Source: an uncultured Alphaproteobacteria bacterium
Lineage (GTDB): Bacteria > Pseudomonadota > Alphaproteobacteria > Puniceispirillales > Puniceispirillaceae
Assembly: GCA_913042065.1 (NCBI GenBank)
Contig: CAJWKB010000026.1
Span: 1-12,211 of the forward strand
Direction: 5' to 3'
DNA: 12,211 nt
Under the pieces are notes generated by a model. The model was given only the letters and a program-made list of their open reading frames with translations. It searched no databases and was not told the DNA's origin. How positions within the stretch are numbered: position 1 is the first letter of the stretch; each line of letters begins with the position of its first letter. Below, one piece after another: positions 5,953-12,211 of this stretch. The position numbers and the translations under genes are program-made.

Positions 5953-7233
5953 CTAGCTGACAAGCTCCGGCCAGCGCGCACAAAACCGCGCCCAATTCGC
6001 CGGATCAATCTGAACTGACAGATCCTGCGTACCATCATTATTTACGGCTGTGACAGTGACATTTCCATTGTCATGAAGCCAGGCGGACGCTGCACCATCG
6101 TTCGGACCAATAGACAGCATGCAATCAAGCGCATCAGCGCCAAGATGCGCGTCAATAGTTGCAAGCGCCTTATCTAATCCGTCACCAGTGAGCGCCGAGG
6201 TAAAGACAGCACCTGGAAACAGATTAAGCAGCGCTTGCCTGTCATCAATATCAGCCAGCCTGTCAGCTTTGTTTAGAATATGGACAACGCGAGATTTCTG
6301 TTCATCATCACCCAGCCCAAGATCAGCGAGAACGGCTCGGACATCATCTGCCTCCTCAGCGATCATTGGCGAGGCGGCATCATGCACGTGAAGCAACACA
6401 TCTGCCTGGACAACCTCCTCCAGCGTGCTTTTGAATGCCTCAACAAGCTCTGTCGGTAACTGGCTGATGAAGCCTACGGTGTCAGCGATAACTGCTTTCC
6501 GCCCAGACGCAAAGCATAGGCCGCGCATGGTTGGATCAAGCGTGGCAAATAGCATGTCTTGCGAGAGCACGTTAGCGCCTGTCAGACGATTAAAAAAAGT
6601 AGACTTGCCAGCGTTAGTATAGCCGATTAGCGCCAGCGTCGGCGTCTCGCCACGGGCCCTATTGCGGCGTTGTAGATGTCGCGTGCGCTCAACCTCCTGC
6701 AGCTCTCTTTTGATCCGAACGACACGATCCATTAGCATCCGCCGGTCAAGTTCGATCTGCCGCTCACCGGGGCCACCAAGAAAGCCGCCGCCGCCACGTT
6801 GGCGTTCAAGATGAGTCCAACTGCGTACAAGACGACTTCGCTGGAAGGATAGCGCCGCCAGTTCAACCTGCAAGCGACCAGCATGAGTTTGCGCCCGCGC
6901 ACCAAAAATTTCGAGGATCAGTGCAGTGCGGTCAATCACCTTGGCATTGGTGATCGTCTCAAGATTACGTTGCTGAACGGGTGTTAGGGCAGTGTTTATA
7001 ACAATCAACGGGTAGTTTGCCTCTTCAGCAAGTGCCGCCAGACGCTCTGCATAGCCCTTGCCAAGAAACGACGCGGCGCGTGGCTTTGCAAAGGAAACTA
7101 TCTCGGAAAAACACACCTCAAGACCAATAGCCTCAACGAGAAGGCACGCCTCATCCAACATCATCGCAGGTTTGCGGCTAAGTGGTATCACCCGGACATC
7201 AGGATGGATCACAAAGGCAGTATTGATTCCCAA
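5953..7233 (-). CDS. hflX: GTPase HflX
   Basis: A full-length 426-residue ribosome-associated GTPase, which in E. coli splits stalled or heat-damaged 70S ribosomes. The HflX N-terminal domain (about 1-190) includes GKGYAERLAALA (58-69), the RNLETITNAKVIDRT region (89-103), a coiled basic stretch (163-194) and the glycine-rich GGGGFLGGPGERQIELDRR (147-165). The G domain has G1 GYTNAGKS (204-211), G2 around Thr231, G3 DTVGF (251-255) and G4 NKAD (321-324). The start is inferred as TTG 7233, because the conserved FVIHPD segment begins before the first internal ATG (residue 24), no in-frame ATG or GTG lies between an upstream TGA and this point, and AAAAGG sits 8 bases before the TTG. In many alphaproteobacteria hfq lies directly before hflX; here that place is taken by a non-coding gap and a divergent SDR gene. 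Confidence 0.95.
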   Translation of the reverse strand: MGINTAFVIHPDVRVIPLSRKPAMMLDEACLLVEAIGLEVCFSEIVSFAKPRAASFLGKGYAERLAALAEEANYPLIVINTALTPVQQRNLETITNAKVIDRTALILEIFGARAQTHAGRLQVELAALSFQRSRLVRSWTHLERQRGGGGFLGGPGERQIELDRRMLMDRVVRIKRELQEVERTRHLQRRNRARGETPTLALIGYTNAGKSTFFNRLTGANVLSQDMLFATLDPTMRGLCFASGRKAVIADTVGFISQLPTELVEAFKSTLEEVVQADVLLHVHDAASPMIAEEADDVRAVLADLGLGDDEQKSRVVHILNKADRLADIDDRQALLNLFPGAVFTSALTGDGLDKALATIDAHLGADALDCMLSIGPNDGAASAWLHDNGNVTVTAVNNDGTQDLSVQIDPANWARFCARWPELVS

Positions 7234-7401
7234 AAATATAACCTTTTGCTCGGAGGTAGTTTGAACAAATCGGGTTGTACAATGTGATCAAGTAGCAAGA
7301 AAGCAAAAAATCCAACCAAGTCGGTCGTGCCCAATGCATGGATGGACCTTTGATGGTGGTTTGCATATTATCAAGACATTTATAAAAGGTATGAATGCCT
7401 C
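7234..7401. other. Divergent intergenic region between hflX and SDR gene
   Basis: This 168-base gap must hold the promoters of both flanking genes. On the plus strand TTTGCA, 15 bases, then TATAAA (7381-7386) is a weak promoter match that would leave a leader of only about nine bases. An 8-base palindrome TTGTACAA and a TGATCA lie close together at about 7275-7290 and could form an operator. I see no hfq-like reading frame, small RNA or terminator here. Confidence 0.25.
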
Positions 7402-8139
7402 ATGGACAAGACAATTATCATCACAGGCGCTGGCAGCGGCATTGGAAGCGCCACAGCCACCGTCTTTTTAGAAGCCGGCTGGCAAGTCGGGTTGATCGGA
7501 CGACAGCAGAAAACACTGGAGGCGACGGCGAATGGGTATGATCGTGCGCTAGTGCTACCATGCGACGTGGGCGACGCGGCCGCAGTCGAGATTTCTTTTG
7601 CCACCGCGAGAGCACGATGGGGCCGGCTAGACGCGCTATTCAATAATGCTGGTATTGGCAGCCCCGCAAAGACCATTGACGAGACCGACGTAGAGGTCTG
7701 GTTGGATGTTGTGCAAATCAATTTGACCGGATCATTTCTGTGCGCCCGCGAAGCATTTGCATGGATGCGTAATCAGCAGCCGCAGGGAGGCCGAATAATT
7801 AATAACGGCTCTATTTCAGCGCATGCACCCCGTCCCGGATCAACCCCCTATACAAGTACCAAACATGCAATCACCGGCCTGACTAAGACTTTGTCGCTGG
7901 ATGGGCGACCATTTGGCATTGTCTGTGGGCAGATTGATATCGGCAACGCATTAACCGAAATGGCGGTGCCGATGACAAAGGGAGTGCCGCAACCGGATGG
8001 ATCAATCCGAGCCGAGGCAACGATGGATGTTGCCCACGTAGCAAGCTCGGTGCTGCATATTGCCGAAATGCCGCTGGATGCCAATATCCAGTTCATGACC
8101 GTCATGGCCCCAAAAATGCCCTTTATTGGCAGGGGTTAA
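7402..8139 (+). CDS. SDR-family NAD(P)-dependent oxidoreductase
   Basis: A 245-residue classical short-chain dehydrogenase/reductase. TGAGSGIG (8-15) is the nucleotide-binding loop, CDV (54-56) places the adenine-contact Asp, NNAG (81-84) stabilises the central sheet, and Asn107, Ser137, Tyr150 and Lys154 form the catalytic tetrad (Tyr150-T-S-T-Lys154). The C-terminal VMAPKMPFIGRG is characteristic of one bacterial SDR subgroup of unknown substrate. The residue after the second strand is Arg34, which could favour NADPH, but this is not decisive. It is cytoplasmic, with no membrane segment. The start ATG is preceded by AAAAGG at an unusually long distance of about 12 bases; nearer ATGs are out of frame. 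It diverges from hflX and converges on cysQ, sharing a TTAA at the stops. No neighbouring gene identifies its alcohol or ketone substrate. Confidence 0.92.
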   Translation: MDKTIIITGAGSGIGSATATVFLEAGWQVGLIGRQQKTLEATANGYDRALVLPCDVGDAAAVEISFATARARWGRLDALFNNAGIGSPAKTIDETDVEVWLDVVQINLTGSFLCAREAFAWMRNQQPQGGRIINNGSISAHAPRPGSTPYTSTKHAITGLTKTLSLDGRPFGIVCGQIDIGNALTEMAVPMTKGVPQPDGSIRAEATMDVAHVASSVLHIAEMPLDANIQFMTVMAPKMPFIGRG

Positions 8140-8930
8140 CTTGCCGGCCTCATCGTACAAAACCCACCAAAAGCAATAAAAGCGCCATTACGATAATCTG
8201 CTTTGCCATAGGTAAATTCAGCACCGTTCGGCGTCTCCATACGCCCTCCCGCCGCTCGCAAAACAGCGTCCCCTGCCGCAGTGTCCCACTCCATTGTTGG
8301 GCCAAAACGCGGATAGACGTCGGCAGCACCTGCGGCAACAAGACAGAATTTCAAACTTGAGCCGATTGCCGTGGTTTCAGTAATACCATGATTAGTCAAC
8401 CAGGTATCCGTTTCTGGATCACGGTGTGAATGGCTAGCAACAGCGATGGCACCCTCAGGCGGCACCGGCCGCACACTAAGCTGTTTCCTGCCGCCACCCG
8501 TGATCTCCACAGGCCACTCTCCATCTTTCGTGTGGAATAGCCGGTCTAGCGCCGGTGCGTAGACAATCCCCATAACCGGCCTGCCCTTGTCTATCAGTGC
8601 GATATTGACAGTGAATGCACCCCGCCCGTCAGCTCGCAAAAATTCCTTGGTACCGTCCAGCGGATCAACCAGAAAGAAGCGGTCTTGAGGATTGATGGCG
8701 TGACTGGCAGCATTTTCTTCAGAAATAATGGTTATCCCGGGAGCGGCTCTGCTAAGAGCTTCCAGCAGGATGCCCTCAGCTGCCTGATCGGCAGCTGTGA
8801 CTGGTGAGCCATCAACCTTACGTTTTGCAACAACGCCTTCAGCATATATTTGCATAATGACCTCACCAGCCGCATGAACAGCCGGCAACAGCCCTTCAAC
8901 AAGGCGACCACGGTCTAGATCAGCTGCCAT
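8136..8930 (-). CDS. cysQ: 3'(2'),5'-bisphosphate nucleotidase CysQ
   Basis: A 264-residue member of the inositol monophosphatase/FIG superfamily. Metal ligands are visible: Glu71-Glu72 after a beta-strand (IISEEN), Asp89-Pro-Leu-Asp92-Gly-Thr (the DPLDGT motif, followed by KEF as in CysQ), and Trp215-Asp216 in EWDTAAGDAVL. CysQ converts adenosine 3',5'-bisphosphate to AMP, clearing a by-product of sulfate assimilation and sulfotransfer. The enzyme is Mg-dependent and cytoplasmic or membrane-peripheral. CGGAG lies about 6 bases before the ATG. It begins 29 bases after the photolyase-like gene, so the two are probably co-transcribed; no sulfur-assimilation genes are nearby. Its TAA uses the same TTAA as the convergent SDR stop. 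General inositol monophosphatase is the main alternative, less likely given the DGTKEF context. Confidence 0.92.
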   Translation of the reverse strand: MAADLDRGRLVEGLLPAVHAAGEVIMQIYAEGVVAKRKVDGSPVTAADQAAEGILLEALSRAAPGITIISEENAASHAINPQDRFFLVDPLDGTKEFLRADGRGAFTVNIALIDKGRPVMGIVYAPALDRLFHTKDGEWPVEITGGGRKQLSVRPVPPEGAIAVASHSHRDPETDTWLTNHGITETTAIGSSLKFCLVAAGAADVYPRFGPTMEWDTAAGDAVLRAAGGRMETPNGAEFTYGKADYRNGAFIAFGGFCTMRPAS

Positions 8931-8959
8931 TTGAAACTCCGGTCAGTGAGGACGCAAGA

Positions 8960-10522
8960 CTAGAAGTTTTCGAGACCCAAATCCATCTGTTTATGGCTAG
9001 GCGAGGAGCCAGGTGATTTTCCAGATGGAAGCGGATCACGGTGCGCAGTCATGCCACCTTCACGGCGACTCGCATGTTTCGCAACAACATGACGGGCGTT
9101 CTTGCTGTGATTAGAGGTGCGGCGAATGGCGTGAATCTGCGATGCTGCTTTTCTGCGGGCCAGCTTTTCATCAACAAGTGGCGGAGGATAGTCGGGAGCC
9201 AGTGCCGGTTTGAGCCATGGTGTGTGGATCAGCGCGTTGGGCATGGCCGCCAGTTCTGGAATCCATTGCCTAATAAAAACTCCATTTTTGTCTTGATCCA
9301 GACTCTGTTTGATTGGGTTATAAATGCGGATTGTGTTGATACCTGTGATCCCCGATTGCATTTGGCATTGGCTATAATGGATACCCGGCTCATAATCCAC
9401 AAACTTACGCGCAAGATGAAGCGCCGGACCACGCCAATCTAACCAGAGGTGGTAGCAGGCAAAGCTCATCACCATTGCACGCATGCGAAAAGTGAGCCAC
9501 CCTGTCACTTCAAGCGAGCGCATACAGGCATCAACCAGCGGATAGCCAGTGCGCCCGATCTGCCAGGCAAGCAGGTATTTTGCTGCGTCTAGCGTTTCTT
9601 TCTGCCATCCTCGGTAGTCAGGGTGAAAGGCGCGGAATTCGGCATCAGGTTCATCCTCGAGCTTTTGGATAAAATGACAGTGCCAATGTAGGCGGCTGTT
9701 GAAGCTTGCAAGCGATTTCAGCCAACCTGACCTATAACCGGGATCGATGGTGACTCCGGTTGTTGCTACTTGACTTAGGGCGGAGCGACGGCGCTGACTA
9801 GCCTGATACACCTCTCGCATCGACAAGCATCCAAAAGCTAAATACGGAGACAGTCGGGAACAGCTGAAAGATGCAGTGATTGGCGATGACATTTCAAACC
9901 GATAGGCGCGTCCCCGCTCTTCAAGAAAGGATTTTAGTTGTGCAATGCCGGCTGGCCGTCCGCCCAGCTGGCGCTGTGTACAAGGGTCAGCCGAAAGACC
10001 CAGAGCTTTGGCGGATGGAAGAAGTCCTTTCTCAATATTTATTGTGGCAAGACTTTCTGGTGCCGGCGTGACAGGAAGGCTCATCATCGCGTCCCATCTC
10101 TTTGCCCAGCCTCGGCGCGACGCCATCGCCCGATTAACACCATTTTGCTGAAACTCGTGAAAGGCAATAGAATTGCGCCTAGCCCATGCAGTGACCCGCT
10201 TATCACGATCATAGGTCCAGCCATTCCAAGTTTCCTGATGCGAATAGATTGCGCTGACATTGTGCTCGCAAACCAATTTGGCTAGGACTTCAACAGAATC
10301 ACCTGTGCGAATAATTAAGGGTTGGCCAAGACGTGCAAGTGATTCTGAGAGCGATTCAAGCGCCTCTTTCAAAAACGCGTAATGCCGGGCACTTAAATCA
10401 GGCTGCGTCCATAGATCTGGCTCGACAATATAAAGAGGGAGCACAGGCCCATCAGAAGCCGCTCTGGTAAGTGCGACGTGGTCCCAGACACGCAGATCCC
10501 GTTTGAACCAAACAATATTCAC
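8960..10522 (-). CDS. Photolyase/cryptochrome-family flavoprotein, atypical, with basic C-terminal tail
   Basis: A 520-residue protein with an N-terminal photolyase alpha/beta domain (MNIVWFKRDLRVWDH, to about 140) and a C-terminal FAD-binding domain (about 200-450). The latter shows SRLSPYLAFG (222-231), WQIGRTGYPLVDACMRSL (320-337), RIYNP (399-403) and FIRQWIPEL (416-424). Canonical photolyases use blue light and reduced FAD to split pyrimidine dimers. Two positions are unusual: Arg277 stands where E. coli photolyase has Glu274, three residues before the conserved Trp (here Trp280), and no Trp occurs between 363 and 420, so the FAD-proximal electron-transfer Trp382 has no equivalent. The tail after about 455 is rich in Arg, Lys, Ser and His and ends QMDLGLENF. 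The start is GTG, with GAGGG 7 bases upstream and an in-frame TGA just before it. cysQ follows by 29 bases. Repair enzyme versus photoreceptor is undecided. Confidence 0.88.
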   Translation of the reverse strand: MNIVWFKRDLRVWDHVALTRAASDGPVLPLYIVEPDLWTQPDLSARHYAFLKEALESLSESLARLGQPLIIRTGDSVEVLAKLVCEHNVSAIYSHQETWNGWTYDRDKRVTAWARRNSIAFHEFQQNGVNRAMASRRGWAKRWDAMMSLPVTPAPESLATINIEKGLLPSAKALGLSADPCTQRQLGGRPAGIAQLKSFLEERGRAYRFEMSSPITASFSCSRLSPYLAFGCLSMREVYQASQRRRSALSQVATTGVTIDPGYRSGWLKSLASFNSRLHWHCHFIQKLEDEPDAEFRAFHPDYRGWQKETLDAAKYLLAWQIGRTGYPLVDACMRSLEVTGWLTFRMRAMVMSFACYHLWLDWRGPALHLARKFVDYEPGIHYSQCQMQSGITGINTIRIYNPIKQSLDQDKNGVFIRQWIPELAAMPNALIHTPWLKPALAPDYPPPLVDEKLARRKAASQIHAIRRTSNHSKNARHVVAKHASRREGGMTAHRDPLPSGKSPGSSPSHKQMDLGLENF

Positions 10523-10629
10523 TCAGACGCCCTCAGAAAGCACTTTGACCTTTTTGAAGTAAGAAACAGACCATGAACATACAAGGTGGCAGCACGCCGC
10601 AGTCAGTTACCCATAAATGCCCTCACCCG
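10523..10629. other. Intergenic gap between aldolase and photolyase-like genes
   Basis: This 107-base stretch contains the GAGGG ribosome site of the photolyase-like gene near its left end. I see no convincing reading frame, no hairpin followed by a T-run, and no strong promoter match. Transcription may pass from the aldolase gene into the photolyase-like gene. Confidence 0.3.
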
Positions 10630-11397
10630 CTACTGGCGAAAGCGGTTGACTGTCCAGCGCAGAGCGCTAGCCATGCTGTTGATATCCGAGGCAATGGCTA
10701 CAAAGTTGATGCCGCGGGCCAGATAGCGTTCGGCGTCTCTGGGATCAATCGCAAAGATTCCCGAAGCCTTGCCAGCATCAGCAATTGCATCAAGCGCGTT
10801 GTCGATAGCGGCCAACACCTCCGGCGCATTTGGGTTGCCAAGATAACCAAGATCAGCACTCAAGTCGGAGGGACCAATGAAAACACCATCAACGCCGTCT
10901 ACAGCTAAAATGTCCGGCAATGCGTTGAGGCCGGTCCGGCTCTCAACCTGAGCAAACAGGCAAATCTGCGCATTGGCGGTTTGCAGATAATCGGTGTAGG
11001 AATTAAAACCAGAGGCGCGTGCTGTCGATGCGCCAACTCCGCGCGCACCTTCAGGCGGGTACCGCGTTGCACGCACCAATTCGGCCGCTTGGGCAGCGCT
11101 TTCAACCATTGGAATAACAAAAGTTTGGCAGCCAATATCCAAAAACTGTTTCAAAATATAGGTCTCGCCGATTGGCGGACGGACAACAGCGCTTGTTGGC
11201 GTCTGGCCAAGCGCTTGCATTTGGGCAAGTGTCGAGCGGATATCATTCGGCGCATGTTCATTGTCAATCACGCACCAGTCAAAGCCAGCACCAGCGGCTA
11301 TTTCGGCGGCGTAAGCGTCACCTAAAACAAGCCAACAACCAATCGTCCGCCTCCCCTCAGCAAGCGCCTGTTTCAATTTATTAAGTGGTGCTGGCAT
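10630..11397 (-). CDS. HpcH/HpaI-family class II aldolase
   Basis: A 255-residue metal-dependent pyruvate aldolase of the HpcH/HpaI family, which cleaves or forms 4-hydroxy-2-oxo acids to give pyruvate and an aldehyde. Motifs in order: DNEHAPND (45-52), where His48 matches the catalytic His45 of E. coli HpaI; Arg73 in VVRPP, which matches Arg70; Glu152 in QVESRTGL and Asp178 in GPSDLSADLG, the expected metal ligands; and RGVG (119-122). The residue after Asp45 is Asn rather than the Gly of HpaI (DNEH, not DGEH). No homoprotocatechuate pathway genes adjoin it, so the true substrate is open; 2-keto-3-deoxy-sugar acid aldolases such as RhmA are alternatives. Its ribosome site is weak. It lies 65 bases after the epimerase gene and 107 bases before the photolyase-like gene, all in one direction. 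Confidence 0.92.
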   Translation of the reverse strand: MPAPLNKLKQALAEGRRTIGCWLVLGDAYAAEIAAGAGFDWCVIDNEHAPNDIRSTLAQMQALGQTPTSAVVRPPIGETYILKQFLDIGCQTFVIPMVESAAQAAELVRATRYPPEGARGVGASTARASGFNSYTDYLQTANAQICLFAQVESRTGLNALPDILAVDGVDGVFIGPSDLSADLGYLGNPNAPEVLAAIDNALDAIADAGKASGIFAIDPRDAERYLARGINFVAIASDINSMASALRWTVNRFRQ

Positions 11398-11423
11398 GGT
11401 CTAGGACTCACATGTCATTTTTG

Positions 11424-11437
11424 AAATTTTAAAATTT
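11424..11437. repeat. 14-bp AT-only palindrome before aldolase gene
   Basis: AAATTTTAAAATTT is its own reverse complement and lies 27-40 bases upstream of the aldolase ATG, in the 65-base gap after the epimerase gene. It contains a TAAAAT that could serve as a -10 element, though no good -35 is placed for it. It may be a promoter core, a regulator site, or low-complexity sequence. Confidence 0.25.
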
Positions 11438-11462
11438 ATGGCAGAAGCCAACTTGACTGAGG

Positions 11463-12211
11463 TCAATCACCGTTGCGGCCAAAATAATTCAAATACCAGT
11501 CAGCAAATCTGGCAACTCCCTCCTCAATATCGGTACCAGGGGCAAAGCCAACCCAATCATAAAGGGCAGCGGTATTGGCGCTGGTGGCCGGCACATCACC
11601 TGGTTGCATCTCCATCATGTTGATTTTGGCAGTGATACCGAGCGCCCGCTCCAACGCGCCGATATAATCCATCAACGGCGTTGGCCGGCCATTGCCAATA
11701 TTAAACAGCCGAAAAGGTGCCGCAGCTGTCGACGCGTCCGGGGTCGTTGATTTATAGTTGGGATTGGCTGTTGCCTTTTTGTCAAGAACTCGGATCACCC
11801 CCTCAACAATGTCATCTATATAGGTGAAGTCTCGGATCATCTTGCCATGATTAAAGACGTCGATCGGCTGGCCTGCGCACATCGCATCAGCAAATTTGAA
11901 AAGTGCCATATCTGGACGTCCCCATGGGCCATAGACTGTAAAAAAGCGTAGGCCGGTAACTGACAGTCCATAAAGATGGCTGTAGGTATGCGCCATCAGT
12001 TCATTCGATTTTTTTGTTGCCGCATAGAGACTAAGCGGATGATCAACATTATGCGTCTCGCTGAAAGGCATCAAGGTATTGCCACCATAGACCGAGGATG
12101 AGCTGGCATATACCAGATGCACAACGTCATTGTATCGGCAACCCTCGAGGATGTTTAGGAATCCAACTAGATTAGCCTCGACATAGGCATGAGGATTCTC
12201 CAACGAATAGC
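11463..12211 (-). CDS. NAD-dependent epimerase, UDP-glucuronate 4-epimerase-like, N-terminus cut by window edge
   Basis: This is the C-terminal 249 residues of an extended-SDR sugar-nucleotide epimerase. The edge-proximal YSLENPHAY followed by a NLVGFLNILEGCR segment, then ASSSSVYGG, catalytic Tyr and Lys in SLYAATKKSNE, RFFTVYGPWGRPDMA and RDFTYIDDIVEG are the pattern of UDP-glucuronate 4-epimerases, which make UDP-galacturonate for surface polysaccharides. The NAD-binding glycine motif and roughly the first 85 residues lie beyond position 12211. The reading frame is open to the edge, and an apparent TTG start at 12203 is internal. It ends TGA at 11463, 65 bases before the aldolase gene. Polysaccharide genes might lie outside the window. 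UDP-glucose 4-epimerase or GDP-mannose-type dehydratases are less likely given the PWGRPDMA segment. Confidence 0.9.
   Translation of the reverse strand, partial: YSLENPHAYVEANLVGFLNILEGCRYNDVVHLVYASSSSVYGGNTLMPFSETHNVDHPLSLYAATKKSNELMAHTYSHLYGLSVTGLRFFTVYGPWGRPDMALFKFADAMCAGQPIDVFNHGKMIRDFTYIDDIVEGVIRVLDKKATANPNYKSTTPDASTAAAPFRLFNIGNGRPTPLMDYIGALERALGITAKINMMEMQPGDVPATSANTAALYDWVGFAPGTDIEEGVARFADWYLNYFGRNGD

Noticed and set aside
7380..7721. Minus-strand 113-codon open frame opposite the SDR gene that could extend hflX-side coding
   Set aside because: The SDR frame has the TGxxxGIG, NNAG and other motifs; the minus frame is Ser/Ala/Pro-rich and unrelated to any known family.
9041..9442. Plus-strand 133-codon open frame inside the photolyase-like gene
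   Set aside because: It is a shadow of a conserved FAD-binding domain on the other strand.
10541..10560. Imperfect inverted sequence in the aldolase-photolyase gap as a terminator
   Set aside because: Pairing is broken and only about four bases match on each side; the T-run lies within the putative loop.
11454..11467. TTGAC-N4-GTCAA hairpin at the epimerase stop as a terminator
   Set aside because: The stem is only 5 bp and is not followed by a T-run on the transcribed strand.
1..12211. tRNA, rRNA, CRISPR array, transposase, toxin-antitoxin or defence cluster
   Set aside because: I looked on both strands for cloverleaf-like sequence, regularly spaced repeats, DDE or recombinase proteins and small paired genes, and saw none.

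Overview
The window looks like an ordinary, gene-dense piece of a proteobacterial chromosome, most likely from an alphaproteobacterium. The basis is family resemblance: the HflX N-terminus, the CysQ type, the NylB-like and MsAcT-like hydrolases and the DUF1028/RidA/Rieske set. The moderate base composition and very short intergenic gaps would fit a marine lineage such as SAR116, but that is only a guess. I see no rRNA, tRNA, CRISPR array, insertion sequence, phage gene or recognisable defence system.

Layout from left to right. A NylB-like serine hydrolase on the minus strand runs off the left edge (1-770). A 152-base divergent gap holding a perfect dyad separates it from a plus-strand pair, an MsAcT-like SGNH esterase (923-1585) whose stop overlaps the start of an EamA/DMT transporter (1585-2517). 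The transporter converges on, and overlaps by 25 bases, a minus-strand block. In transcription order that block is hflX (TTG start, 7233-5953), a D-amino-acid transaminase-like class IV aminotransferase (5877-5017), a RidA-family protein (4847-4434), a Rieske oxygenase alpha subunit (4356-3205) and a DUF1028 protein (3170-2493). A very AT-rich 169-base spacer between the aminotransferase and ridA carries a plausible promoter, so ridA-Rieske-DUF1028 may be its own transcription unit. An SDR oxidoreductase (7402-8139, plus) diverges from hflX and ends on a TTAA shared with the stop of cysQ. A second minus-strand block runs, in transcription order, from a UDP-glucuronate 4-epimerase-like protein cut by the right edge (12211-11463), to an HpcH/HpaI aldolase (11397-10630), an atypical photolyase/cryptochrome (GTG start, 10522-8960) and cysQ (8930-8136).

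How the genes may work together. The ridA-Rieske-DUF1028 run looks like a small catabolic operon for a nitrogenous compound: a Rieske monooxygenase whose bridging acid is Glu, as in carnitine monooxygenase, an imine deaminase-type protein, and a putative Ntn-type hydrolase, with a PLP transaminase just upstream. No reductase partner for the oxygenase is present. HflX, CysQ and the photolyase-like protein are housekeeping or stress functions. The features most worth a second look are the photolyase-like protein (altered active-site and electron-transfer positions, and a C-terminal tail ending in a sliding-clamp-like motif), the oxygenase cluster, and the helically phased 9-base direct repeat upstream of the oxygenase gene. 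I did not find a convincing wholly new system.
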